Notes under the pieces: model-generated
The model's database searches: none
What the model saw: only the letters and a program-made list of their open reading frames with translations
Told to the model about the DNA's origin: nothing
Source of the DNA: Bartonella vinsonii subsp. arupensis OK-94-513
Lineage (GTDB): Bacteria > Pseudomonadota > Alphaproteobacteria > Rhizobiales > Rhizobiaceae
DNA length: 46,228 nt
Reading direction: 5' to 3'
Assembly (NCBI RefSeq): GCF_000278235.1
Contig: NZ_JH725037.1
Coordinates: forward strand, 661,264-707,491
Part shown: one piece after another, positions 34,949 to 44,219 of the stretch
Layout: each line of letters starts with the position of its first letter
How positions within the stretch are numbered: the stretch's first letter is position 1
Position numbers and translations under genes: made by a program

Positions 34949-36415
34949 ATGGCTTTTTTTCCAATTGCTGATTATCGGCCTGATGTTGCGGATATCAATG
35001 GCATCTTTACGGATGAGCTGGTCAATGTGTTGCCGGCCGATGGTTCCTATATCCCTATGCCAAGCTTTCAACCTCTTTCAGAGCCTTGTCCTGATCGAAT
35101 TTTAGGGGCTCTTGCTGTTAAAACAAAAAATGGGGTGTCTATTCTTGTTGGAACGGCACAAAAAATCTACCTGCTCAACAACACAACAATGCGCTGGCAA
35201 GATATGAGCCGAAAGGGAAAACCCTATTGTGCCAATGTTGACGCGCCTTGGTCTTTTGCTTTGTTTGGTGATTATGTCATTGCTGTCAATGCCAATGATA
35301 AACCACAAGTGATCGATATTAATCATGACAAAAAATTTAGAAATTTAGGAGGAAATCCACCACGAGCCGGAATCGTACGCGTGTGGGGGGATTTCGTTTG
35401 TCTGATGAAATTAACGGAATATCCAAGACGTGTGCATTGGTCGGGGTTGAATGATGCCGAATGTTGGACTGTTGGAAAAAAAAGCTGCGATTATCAAGAT
35501 TTTCCCGATGGCGGATTCGTCCAAGGGGCTACAGAAACAACAAATCCCATCATCTTTATGCGTTCTGCAATCTATGCTGGTTCTTTTATCCCTGGTTCTA
35601 AAATTATCTTCAGTTTCCAAAAAATACACGATAAACGCGGCGCAAAAAATGCTGAATCGATTGTTTGTCGAGGGGATCTTGCTTTCTTTGCTGATGAGGG
35701 CGGTTTTTATCAGATGACCAATGAGGGACAGATTATACCCATTGGCTTCGAAAAAGTTGATCGAACTATGACGGCTAAATCAAGCAGTAATAATCTCTAC
35801 ACGCTTTCTGCCGCTATCGATGGGGTGTATAATCGCGTCTATTGGATGATCGATACCGATGATGATACTGTCCACAAACACATCTTGCTTATTTATGATT
35901 GGGGTTTGCAAAAATGGACCAAAGCCGCCGTAGACCTCAAAATGGTTTTGCCCATTTTCCTCGCTGGAACTACTTTGGAAGCACTGGATCGGATTTCACA
36001 AAATATTGATGATTTATCCTTTTCTCTCGACAGTAAAGCTTGGAAAAATGAAGCGCCTATTCTTGGGGCTTTTGATCATCAGGGCAGGCTTGGTTCGTTT
36101 TCTGGTTCCCCTATGGCGTGTGTGGTCACTTCACAAGAAATGGGGCAAACAAATGGGATGATTACACGCGTCAAAAATATTATGCCTCAGGTCAATAGCG
36201 CTGAGTTCTCTTTGTCTGTGGGTATGCGGTTGCGTCAATCACTGGAAGAGGAAACGGTTTGGTTGCCCGAAAAAAAACCTTCTCACAATACAGGGCAAAT
36301 TCATTCTCGTGCAAGGGCGCGATTTTATCGCTTTAAATTGCGTATTCCAGAAGGGATGAATTGGTCCCATGTGACAGGATTCGATGTGGAATTGAAGCCT
36401 GCCGGCATGCGGTAA
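34949..36415 (+). CDS. phage tail/DNA-stabilisation protein (P22 gp10-like)
   Basis: A 488-residue, beta-rich protein with repeated short strands (ILVGTAQKIYLLNN, WSFALFGDYVIAVNAN, GDFVCLMKL), as in a beta-propeller. It resembles P22 gp10-type packaged-DNA stabilisation proteins and tail hub proteins of other podovirus-like particles. Position after the adaptor-like gene fits the order gp1-gp8-gp5-gp4-gp10. No signal peptide or membrane segment. The start has no obvious ribosome-binding site. The identification rests on fold pattern and order, so it is moderate. Confidence 0.65.
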   Translation: MAFFPIADYRPDVADINGIFTDELVNVLPADGSYIPMPSFQPLSEPCPDRILGALAVKTKNGVSILVGTAQKIYLLNNTTMRWQDMSRKGKPYCANVDAPWSFALFGDYVIAVNANDKPQVIDINHDKKFRNLGGNPPRAGIVRVWGDFVCLMKLTEYPRRVHWSGLNDAECWTVGKKSCDYQDFPDGGFVQGATETTNPIIFMRSAIYAGSFIPGSKIIFSFQKIHDKRGAKNAESIVCRGDLAFFADEGGFYQMTNEGQIIPIGFEKVDRTMTAKSSSNNLYTLSAAIDGVYNRVYWMIDTDDDTVHKHILLIYDWGLQKWTKAAVDLKMVLPIFLAGTTLEALDRISQNIDDLSFSLDSKAWKNEAPILGAFDHQGRLGSFSGSPMACVVTSQEMGQTNGMITRVKNIMPQVNSAEFSLSVGMRLRQSLEEETVWLPEKKPSHNTGQIHSRARARFYRFKLRIPEGMNWSHVTGFDVELKPAGMR

Positions 36416-36560
36416 CGCGTGCCTATGATAAAGGTGCAATGCGGTAACGCATGTCTGTAGTGAAAGAGGATGTGGTAAAGCATGCCTTCTAATAAAGGAA
36501 TGTGTAGGAACGTATGCTCAAGAAGCATGTGTTGGCATCTGTCGTGAAAAAGCATACTTG
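36400..36560. repeat. degenerate tandem repeat of about 35 bp after the gp10-like gene
   Basis: Blocks GCATGCGGTAACGCGTGCC, CAATGCGGTAACGCATGTC, GATGTGGTAAAGCATGCC and a fainter fourth follow one another at about 32-36 bp, beginning inside the last codons of the gp10-like gene. They read as progressively decayed copies of the gene's 3' end. A 15-bp tandem duplication (ATTATATAATTGGC plus one base) lies just after, near 36608-36638. Confidence 0.7.
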
Positions 36561-36745
36561 TTGAGATGCCTCTTTAAAGAGAGAATATGAGGGCTGCACC
36601 GCAAACATTATATAATTGGCATTATATAATTGGCATTAGGCGATCTTCTTACTCCAAAATGACATGATAAGAACAGTGTGTGAGCCAAAAGGTTTCCTCG
36701 GTCATGGATCATTGGGGGCTCTTTTCAAGAAGGGGAGAAAAAATC

Positions 36746-37204
36746 ATGACAGAGCAAAAGGATGGTCAAAATCTTTATTCTGCTCATTTCACAGAGCAAT
36801 GGTCATGGGAAAAAATAGCGCCTCACAAAGAGGCACTCAATGCGGCTCTCAATAAATATGCTCAACGCTTTCCTGATGATGTCTGTTTGGCAACAATTGC
36901 TAAAGAATTGGCTACTGGGCAAGCACAATTGTGGCTTGTCTTAAAAAATAAAACTCAATTTAGTGCCTTTGCACTCACTAAAATTGAAAAAACCCAAAGG
37001 GGTAAAAAACGCGTCGTCCTTTCAGATCTTGCCGGAGAGGGAGGGCTGGAATTGGTTCCATTGATTGAAAAGATCGAACAGTGGGCGCTCTCAATCCATG
37101 CGGAGGAATTGCATCTGTTTGGAAGAACTGGATGGGCTAAAATGCTCGCTCGTCACGGATATTCTCGTGATCTTATTCATTATAGAAAGGTTCTCGTCCC
37201 ATGA
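36746..37204 (+). CDS. phage-module protein, possibly GNAT-like
   Basis: A 152-residue protein. The C-terminal half (ALSIHAEELHLFGRTGWAKMLARHGYSR) follows the closing pattern of GNAT folds, and a strand like AQLWLVLKNKTQFSAFALTKIE lies in the middle. Proteins of this kind occur in virion clusters of alphaproteobacterial phages; whether they bind acetyl-CoA is unclear. The ATG at 36746 has GGGGAGA 7 nt upstream, better than the longer frame's start. It overlaps the next gene (ATGA). Confidence 0.5.
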   Translation: MTEQKDGQNLYSAHFTEQWSWEKIAPHKEALNAALNKYAQRFPDDVCLATIAKELATGQAQLWLVLKNKTQFSAFALTKIEKTQRGKKRVVLSDLAGEGGLELVPLIEKIEQWALSIHAEELHLFGRTGWAKMLARHGYSRDLIHYRKVLVP

Positions 37205-38325
37205 GAAAAAAAACAACACCTCAAGTGCAAACAACAACACAAACAAATGCACCACCCGCTTGGGCAGCAGATATCTTTAAAAAAGCCAGTGCGCAAGCGC
37301 TCGATCTTTATAATAAAGGCATAGGCAGCAATGTCTATCAAGGAGAGCGCACTGCTGGCTTGGGTGATATGACAAAAAATGCTCTTACCGGTTTAGAGGA
37401 TGCTGCGCGTCAATATAACAATCCCGCTCTGACACAATGGTTTAATGCTCCAACGCAAAGCGCTACCAATCTCTTCAATATGGCAAAGGGAGACTGGATT
37501 GGAGGCAATAGTAAATTTAATGCTGCCTTGCAAAATGCTTTGAGCAAAACTTCTGATGCTATTAATCAATCGATGTCTGGAGCAGGGCGCTATGGCTCTG
37601 GGGCACATACCGGAGTGCTTGCCGATGAACTCGGTGCTTTGGCTACAAATGCTACTGCGCAACAGTATAATCAAGATGTCAATAATATGATGAATGCCAA
37701 TCAGATGATTGATCGCTCTTTGCGGGACCAAGTGGATGCCGCTAACAGCTACTATCAAGGGCAAAGCAATGCACAAGCGAATGCTTTGAAGGGCGGAATG
37801 GTTCAAGATATGAACCGTCAAAATGCTTTGGATGCAGAACGGCAAAAATGGATCGAACAAGATAATCAAGGTTGGAACCGGTTGGCGCAATTGTTGGGTG
37901 TGGGGACGCAAGCCGCCGGAAATTACGGAACAAAATCAGGAAATTCAACAACTATGCCTTCCGTTACAAAAGATCCATTACGTGATGCTCAGCAAGTGCT
38001 GGGATTGGTGGGCGGAATCTTAGGGCTTTGTGATGTGAGAGCTAAAGAAAATATCACCCCCGTGGGTGAGAAAAATGGCTATCCGCTTTATCTCTTTAAT
38101 TATAAAGGAAATCCGCAACGTTATCGGGGCGTTCTTGCCCAAGATGTACTGCGTTTGAACCCCGATGCTGTTTTTATCAATGCAAAGACAAAACTTCTGC
38201 ATGTTGATTATGGTAAAATTGGCTTTCATATGGAGAAAATCACAACGCCTCAAAAGAAAATCGCTGCTTTCTTTTCTTGGCTTTTTGCTCGTCTTCGCTT
38301 TTTGCAAAAAGGATATGTTCTATGA
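37201..38325 (+). CDS. phage ejection/tail protein with C-terminal S74-type chaperone domain
   Basis: A 374-residue protein. Residues 1-270 are Ala/Asn/Gln-rich and helical (like internal or ejection proteins), with a Gly-rich turn (SGAGRYGSGAHTGVLADELG). Residues 277 onward are a Peptidase_S74-like intramolecular chaperone: CDVRAKENI (277-285), then YRGVLAQDVLRLNPDAV and LHVDYGKIG. In the family the first residue is the catalytic Ser of a Ser-Lys dyad; here it is Cys277, while Lys282 is kept. Starts and stops overlap both neighbours (ATGA), indicating coupled translation. Confidence 0.75.
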   Translation: MRKKTTPQVQTTTQTNAPPAWAADIFKKASAQALDLYNKGIGSNVYQGERTAGLGDMTKNALTGLEDAARQYNNPALTQWFNAPTQSATNLFNMAKGDWIGGNSKFNAALQNALSKTSDAINQSMSGAGRYGSGAHTGVLADELGALATNATAQQYNQDVNNMMNANQMIDRSLRDQVDAANSYYQGQSNAQANALKGGMVQDMNRQNALDAERQKWIEQDNQGWNRLAQLLGVGTQAAGNYGTKSGNSTTMPSVTKDPLRDAQQVLGLVGGILGLCDVRAKENITPVGEKNGYPLYLFNYKGNPQRYRGVLAQDVLRLNPDAVFINAKTKLLHVDYGKIGFHMEKITTPQKKIAAFFSWLFARLRFLQKGYVL

Positions 38326-39071
38326 GTTCGATTTATGATTGGTCATTGTTAGCATTGGAAAATGCTTCCGCCGATGAAGATATAAACTGGGCAGAAGGAC
38401 AACCTCCAAGTTCGGTCAATGATAGTGCGCGCGCTATGATGCAACGTATCAAAGAATATCTCTTTGATAATGGGGGGGGAATTGAAACAGAATTTACCGT
38501 TGATGAGTATACCAAAAGAACCTCTCTTCGTTTGACCACGAAATCTCCTTTTGAGTCTTATATGAATGGGATTGTTGTGCGCTTTAAAGCACAAGGGGTC
38601 AATAAAGGAATCACAACTGTTGCCTTAAACAAATTACCTGTGCGACCCGTTTATAAGATAACCTCAGAGGGTATAGCCCCTTTAAAAGGGGGAGAGATCC
38701 AAAAGGGAGGGCTTTATGAGTTGGTCTATACCTGTGATGTTGCGGGAAAAAACGCCGATGGTTGGTTTTTAACAAATCCTACTATGAACTTTTCTAAAAA
38801 TTTTCCGACAGGTTTTATTGGCTCTTTTGCTACGCAAAATATACCTGAAGGTTGGCTTTTATGTAATGGTAAAGAATATTCACGAGAGAAATATAAAAAT
38901 CTCTTTGATGCACTTGAGAGGGGGATGATATGGGGAATGGGAGATGGGAAGACAACATTCAATGTCCCCGATTTGCAAGATTCCCCTAATTCCAGTCTGC
39001 ACCCAAAACCGCCGAGAGTTAAGCTTCTTATGCCTCAAATTGCTGCAATTTATTATGCTGTGAAAACATGA
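38322..39071 (+). CDS. tail fibre protein with phage collar domain
   Basis: A 249-residue protein. The N-terminus (SIYDWSLLALENASADEDINWAEG, PPSSVNDSARAMM) is the segment found on many alphaproteobacterial tail fibre proteins. The C-terminal part (TGFIGSFATQNIPEGWLLCNGKEYSREKYKNLF, then FNVPDLQD) is a tail collar domain. It probably contacts the recipient cell. The ATG at 38322 overlaps the previous stop and has AAAGGA upstream. Confidence 0.85.
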   Translation: MSSIYDWSLLALENASADEDINWAEGQPPSSVNDSARAMMQRIKEYLFDNGGGIETEFTVDEYTKRTSLRLTTKSPFESYMNGIVVRFKAQGVNKGITTVALNKLPVRPVYKITSEGIAPLKGGEIQKGGLYELVYTCDVAGKNADGWFLTNPTMNFSKNFPTGFIGSFATQNIPEGWLLCNGKEYSREKYKNLFDALERGMIWGMGDGKTTFNVPDLQDSPNSSLHPKPPRVKLLMPQIAAIYYAVKT

Positions 39072-39324
39072 CAAACACACTCTATTTTGTATAGCTTTTT
39101 AAAAAAGCTCCAAGCGTTGTTTCATCAAATGCTTTAAGATACTGCGTGTGTTGCTGGAAAACCTTCCCCAGAAAATCTTTCATTGTTCTCTCTTTTATAA
39201 TCAACAAGAAAGACTTTTAAAAATCTACCAATATGCCCTATGGCATAAAACCTGCCGGTATCAGTGCATCCAAATGCCCTGCTAGCATGCATCATTTATT
39301 CTGTAACCAATAGGAGGGCATATA
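39072..39324. other. gap after the tail fibre gene
   Basis: About 250 bp. A 33-codon ORF on the minus strand (39082-39183, MKDFLGKVFQQHTQYLKAFD) is neatly framed but has only a weak ribosome-binding site (AGAGAGAA). I do not count it as a gene. Confidence 0.3.
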
Positions 39325-39789
39325 ATGGCACTCTTTCCTTTTTCTATCTCTGACATTGATGATCCTGAACATATTCGTGTGGTTCTTTATGCCAGTGGAC
39401 GAATGGGGCATGCTCCTTTGAATGCATTGTTGAAACAAAACTGTCAAGACATTGAGCGCTTTGATAAAAAACAAAGCAAAAATATCACGCAACTGTCGCA
39501 GCGTATTGATTCTTTAGAACAACAATTGAAAACAGTGATGCAAGATCTTGAGAATCTCAACAAAAATACCAAACAAAGTGGTGAAAAGAATGACAGTGAG
39601 CATGAAGATCTCAAAATAGAGAGCGATGGATATATGGAAAGCCCTCATGTCAGTGCATCTGCAGGATTATCTTTAGATTTATCTGCCAATTTATCTGTAG
39701 CTTCACATGCCGGATTATCTGTAGGTTTTGCTGCTAAGCAGCCCATCGGGTCTGATTTTATAGTGTCTGGAAAGGATATTAAGTTTTAA
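39325..39789 (+). CDS. coiled-coil protein at the end of the virion module
   Basis: A 154-residue protein of unknown function with strong AGGAGGG upstream of the ATG. Residues 40-85 are a coiled coil (ITQLSQRIDSLEQQLKTVMQDLENLNKN). The C-terminal part is Ser/Ala/Leu-rich with repeated units (SAGLSLDLSANLSVASHAGLS). It could be a minor tail or fibre-associated protein, judged from position only. Confidence 0.65.
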   Translation: MALFPFSISDIDDPEHIRVVLYASGRMGHAPLNALLKQNCQDIERFDKKQSKNITQLSQRIDSLEQQLKTVMQDLENLNKNTKQSGEKNDSEHEDLKIESDGYMESPHVSASAGLSLDLSANLSVASHAGLSVGFAAKQPIGSDFIVSGKDIKF

Positions 39790-40442
39790 AAATACGATTT
39801 TTTAAAAGAGTTTGCGCTTACTCGTGAGAAGGTTTTCGTTGGCAAGCTTCATAAGATTGCCTTAGTGTGTGTGTCATTGGTTATGGTTACGAGCGCATAA
39901 AGGGAACCTCTTTTGTGGAGGAGGAAAATGTCAATTATGCAGAAAGGGATGAACCAAAAGTAATGTGGAAATCCTTCGATAAAGAAATTTGGCACAATTT
40001 GAGAAAATGATTGAACAGATGCAGGACGGGGCTTTAATCAATAAACAGTTCGTCGCTTTTGTATCTTCTTACCATAATTTAGTAATCTCACGGTCATGCG
40101 AGGATAGAAGTCTTTTGCAATTTATATAGCGGGGCGTTGATCTTTATTCAAAGTGTATACCTTTTTATTCACAGGAGTCGTGACATATATTGTTCTTAAG
40201 GATAGTGATATAAGTCATATTTATACAGAGGAAAAAATACGGTTATTTCTGTTTTTTTTGCGTAAACCACTATAAAAGTATCAATTTATAAAGGAACATT
40301 TGAGGTAGGGATTGCTTGGTGAGAAAAAGTGTTTGATATAAAAAATTGATCGTTTGGTGCTAGAGTATGATTTTGTGCATTGATGCTTCTCTCACTTTTG
40401 CTGTAAAAAGCTTATTTTGAGACGCTAAAGGATACAGTCTTT
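39790..40442. other. decayed region with gene fragments
   Basis: About 650 bp with open fragments but no full gene. One is GYGYERIKGTSFVEEENVNY (around 39877-40008). Another is a frame starting MIEQMQDGALINKQFVAF (40008-40129). AGGAGGAAA precedes an 11-codon frame at 39928. It may be the remains of one or two phage genes. I cannot name them. Confidence 0.4.
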
Positions 40443-40886
40443 ATGGAAAAAAGAATCCGCGCGCGGCAAAACGCTTATTTCAAAAAATTATCTCGCAAGA
40501 TCATGTTTGTTTGTCTGTTACTTTTTTGTGTTTTGGCGTTGTGTTTTGGCGTTGTTAAAATGATTGGTTCTTTTTCTTCTAAAAAACAATTAACACAACA
40601 AGCCCCTGTTGCATTAACTATTCCGGTCTTTGACCTGCGCGTCTATTGCAAGGAAATTTCTGCCTCAGTGATCCCTGATATGAAGAGGGAAATATATCAG
40701 CGTTGTCTTAACTTGGAAAGTGAAGCCTATTTTACTATTCGTGAAATGTGGGATGCACTTTCTGATACTGCAAAGAAACAATGTGTGAAAATAGTGCGGC
40801 CGGGGGATGGAAATTATTTTCTCTTACGGGATTGCCTTCTCAACGAAAAAGAGCGTGAAAAAAGTAAAGTGCGTAATCACTTTTAA
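40443..40886 (+). CDS. membrane-anchored conserved alphaproteobacterial protein
   Basis: A 147-residue protein with a basic N-terminus, one membrane helix (about residues 21-43, IMFVCLLLFCVLALCFGVV) and a periplasmic domain with four Cys (YCKEIS, RCLNLE, QCVKIV, DCLLNE). The C-terminal pattern, Cys, then an acidic helix, then W-DALSD--K-QC and a final L-DCL, recurs in small secreted proteins of Rhizobiales, from memory. Two disulfides are likely, which the nearby DsbB could support. It stands alone. Confidence 0.7.
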   Translation: MEKRIRARQNAYFKKLSRKIMFVCLLLFCVLALCFGVVKMIGSFSSKKQLTQQAPVALTIPVFDLRVYCKEISASVIPDMKREIYQRCLNLESEAYFTIREMWDALSDTAKKQCVKIVRPGDGNYFLLRDCLLNEKEREKSKVRNHF

Positions 40887-42336
40887 GTTTTTACAAGAAA
40901 ATTTAACATTCCACAAACTTTTGTAAAAAAATACAAAAGGTTAAGCTTCAAAGAAGAGCATATTTTGTAATGGTTATGCCGTTTTAAAAGAACGCTTTAT
41001 GAAAAGAGCAGATATGACAATGAAAGCTTGATAAAAGATTCTTCTTACTTAAGAATTTGAAGATATTATCAAAGTTCACAAAAATAAAAAGACAAACACT
41101 GAGCGTTGTTTGTAGTCTTTATAGGTCTTGTCTGAGAGAGAAAACAAAGACAAAAATCATACTTTTACCATTGGTTTTCGCAAAGCAGAAAAATCATTGA
41201 TTTTTTGTATGATGGAGTATGTACATGTTTAATATGAGAAATTTTATCAAGATAAACCATAAAAAAGACGTATTGTTATTGATAAATAAGACCATTCTAA
41301 CATGCTTTGTGATGCGTGTTAGGTAACAAAGGTTTTTTGTATTTCTCTGTGATAAAATCCATCTTTTTTTAATCCTATGTTACCACTCCATGGCTTTCCG
41401 GTAGCTTTCCTTTGCAGCTACCGGAAATGGAGTTTTTAGAAAGATTTTTGGCATTAAGCTGTTTGGTTGTGAGCTAAGCGGATTATCTGATGCTTCCTGC
41501 TCAGGAGCTGTTGGAATTTTTGTCCTTAAAAGGAGCTCCTTTTCTAAAAAATGTGGTGGGGATGTGGTCGTTAGCCAAGACATCCTTTGAGTGTGTGATA
41601 ATTTGAGTGTGTGATAATTTCCGTTGTCAGCAATGCTCTATATTTTACAACTTTTAAATAAAATGCTGTCGGGGTAATTGGCTCGCTTTGGCAAGAGACC
41701 GTTCTGCTGATAATCAAAAGATTTGCAGTGTGCTTTTTGTTAAACACTTTATAAAAAATGAGAGATTTGTGAAGAGAGAGTGGATATCGTTCACAAAGCT
41801 CTTGCTTTAATGCAAAAGAAAGACTATATTCAAGAAATAAATACGTTCATGCAATGACTCGTGGGGGTGTAAGTGCTTGTGAGTTAAGTGCGATGTGGGG
41901 CAGGGAATATCGGCGTTTTTAGAATCAATCGATCATTTTAGAGCGAAAAGAGAGCTTTTCTTTATTCTCTGATGGAATCTGTTTTTTTGCCAGGGGTATT
42001 ATGTGCATGTTCTTGTTTTTTGTTTTTCCACAAGATGGTTATTTTTTTAATAAAATATGGTCTATTTGAAAAAAAATACTTGGCATTTTAGATGAACATC
42101 ACTAGGTTTTTGCTGGTTAACAGAGAAATAGGGAATCTTAAGTTTACGACTTCCCTGCTGTTTTTGTGATATTTCAAAAAATATATGTTTTTATCAAATA
42201 TCAGTAGGTATCATTTAAGTAAAATAAAACGCGGATGGTCTGATAACCGTATTGTAAACGTGACGAGCATTATCGGAAAATAATGCAATGAAGAAGAGTC
42301 AATTAAGACACACATACTCCAAAAAAAGGGATAAAG
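40887..42336. other. long gene-free stretch
   Basis: About 1.45 kb of AT-rich DNA. Apart from the hairpin at 41395-41427 and a 16-bp tandem duplication (GAGTGTGTGATAATTT twice, about 41588-41620), I see nothing. No tRNA or known RNA was recognised. Confidence 0.5.
41395..41427. terminator. perfect 12-bp hairpin
   Basis: TTTCCGGTAGCT pairs with AGCTACCGGAAA around a 9-nt loop, and TTTTT follows a few bases later on the plus strand. It is terminator-like but lies about 500 bp from any gene. It could end an unrecognised transcript or be a mobile palindrome. Confidence 0.5.
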
Positions 42337-43110
42337 ATGAGGCCACAACAGAATAGACGGGTACGCGGTCGTAATAATAACAATAATGGTAATAACAATA
42401 ATAATAATAATCGTCGTGGGCCTAACCCGTTGTCTCGAAATTACGAAAGTAGCGGTCCAGATGTTAAGATTCGCGGAAATGCTCAGCAAATTGCCGACAA
42501 ATACATAAGTCTCGCGCGCGATGCTCAGGGGGCGGGTGATCGTGTTATGTCAGAAAATTATCTCCAACATGCGGAGCATTACTTGCGTATTATTCTCGCA
42601 GCGGTTGGTCAAAACGCCCAATCTGCCAGACGTGATGAGAGCCGTGATGAGAGCCGTGATGAAAACAATGAGCAAGAATACGGTGAAATAAACACTGAAG
42701 GTGACAGAAAAGACACTGTCAGTTGCGATACGGACGTATCACAAACACAGGTGCAAGAAAATGGTCATGGTCAACATACTAAGACAAAAAATGGGCGTGC
42801 GCATGGAGAGTCCTTAGAGGCCCATGCTTTGCCAGATGAAGAAAGTGATCAAGCGCAATGTGCTGCTGAAGAAAGTGTTGAACCTGTCAAAAAAACACGT
42901 CGCTCTTCACGTCGACGTTCTGTGCGTGTTCAAGAAAAAGTTTCTCTCGAACTTCCTGGTTTTGAAATTTCAAAGGCAGCATCGGAAGCTTCGCAAAATG
43001 GTGATGCGTCGACAGAAAAAACGGTTTCTTTTCCTGTCTTGGGTGAAGAGATACAGAGAAAACCGCGCCGGCGTCGGGTAGCAGCATCTTCGGCAGAGGA
43101 AAATGTTTAA
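42337..43110 (+). CDS. DUF4167 protein (RNA-binding-like)
   Basis: A 257-residue protein whose first 90 residues are the DUF4167 domain. It has a basic N-terminus with an Asn tract (residues about 13-25), GPNPLSRNYESSGPDVKIRGNAQQIADKY and SENYLQHAEHYLRI. The family is near-universal in Rhizobiales. The rest is acidic and low-complexity, with an RDES repeat (9-12 bp units) and basic patches (KKTRRSSRRRSVR, RKPRRRR). The charge pattern suggests nucleic-acid binding. A decayed copy of its 3' end follows the gene. Confidence 0.9.
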   Translation: MRPQQNRRVRGRNNNNNGNNNNNNNRRGPNPLSRNYESSGPDVKIRGNAQQIADKYISLARDAQGAGDRVMSENYLQHAEHYLRIILAAVGQNAQSARRDESRDESRDENNEQEYGEINTEGDRKDTVSCDTDVSQTQVQENGHGQHTKTKNGRAHGESLEAHALPDEESDQAQCAAEESVEPVKKTRRSSRRRSVRVQEKVSLELPGFEISKAASEASQNGDASTEKTVSFPVLGEEIQRKPRRRRVAASSAEENV

Positions 43111-43154
43111 ACCGAAGAACGCTATTTAAGCGTTTGTGAAAGGTCTTATTGCCT

Positions 43155-43320
43155 TAAGGTGTTCTGTCGTTCAAGACGGAATCTCTCTTGCACTTGCCGA
43201 TTTTGAAACTTTGCTGGGAAGCGCTGGACAATTCTCAAAATGGTGATGCGTCGAAAGGAAAAGTTGCCTCTTTTCCTCTTTTAACGGAAGAAATACAGAG
43301 AAATCGTGTCGACATTTCAA
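43155..43320 (+). pseudogene. decayed duplicate of the DUF4167 gene 3' end
   Basis: GTTCTGTCGTTCAAGA, CTCTCTTGCACTTGCCGATT, CAAAATGGTGATGCGTCGA and GAAATACAGAGAAA occur in the same order and spacing as GTTCTGTGCGTGTTCAAGA, CTCTCGAACTTCCTGGTT, CAAAATGGTGATGCGTCGA and GAGATACAGAGAAA in the gene (about 42918-43065). The copy is frame-shifted and not translated as such. Confidence 0.88.
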
Positions 43321-44219
43321 TGATGGCGTCTATGTATGGTATAACGGTAAAGCCATTGAGCACCACCATCTTGACATTTATCAAGGTGCAAGTTGGCCCC
43401 ACCATACGCTGCCTTTTAATTCATAAAACCTATTTTTTTTCTTCCCAAAAACACTTTCCTGAGAAAAACAGCTGCAAATATTTGAATGATTATCTTATTG
43501 ATCATTGTTTTCACAACAGCGCCTTCCTCTAAAAGCGACAATCTATCCTCAGAAGCCCCCTATCTTGCAAAGAGCTCCTCTCCTCTTCATAGGGAAATGA
43601 ACCCTACTACCTCTTTATGAAGCCTATCCTCTCTCTAGATGCAACAAACAAATGCCATCAAGATATCAAGCGCTTATCAGAAAACAGGCAGTTATGGAAA
43701 ACGGAGGAAACGTTGGTCTATTGAAAAGATCACCGATAGGAGAACAAGCGTGATGCGCTCTATTGCCCCTCAACACCTGAAAAGAGCAAAACCAGACAGA
43801 CTTGAGAACCTTGTGATAAAGAACGCAACAACACCAGCAACAGTGCTGAAGATACTCTCTATCCCTCACTATCCCTCAATTTGATAAAATATCAAATTGC
43901 AAGAAAAGTTAAATACAATTTAAGTATTATGTCATGCCATGTTATCTGAAGATGCATTCTCATTATTACAAAAAAAGCCTTTTAAAGCTAACAAATTATA
44001 AACACGTATTTATAAAATTATAATATTTATTTAATATATTTTATACTTAATGTATTTTATGTATTAAATACCACTCTTATAATATAGTATTAATACTCAA
44101 TTTGACAAATTAAAATAAATTCATTAATTGTAGTTAATATTTCAAATATCCATTGTTATTCTTCTACTAATTTATTTAAGCGGGGAAAACAGTGGGGGGC
44201 TATAAGTTAGGAAAGCATA
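43321..44219. other. AT-rich leader region before the autotransporter
   Basis: About 900 bp. The 43900-44160 section is extremely AT-rich. The ribosome-binding site AGGAAAG (44209-44215) belongs to the autotransporter. The 81-codon frame at 43639-43884 has no family resemblance. Long leaders are common for regulated Bartonella surface genes. Confidence 0.5.

Noticed and set aside
39082-39183. 33-codon minus-strand ORF (MKDFLGKVFQQHTQYLKAFD)
   Set aside because: Neat frame but a weak ribosome-binding site and antisense to the operon; not enough to call a gene.
43639-43884. 81-codon plus-strand ORF before the autotransporter
   Set aside because: No ribosome-binding site or recognisable sequence; it lies in decayed, low-complexity DNA.
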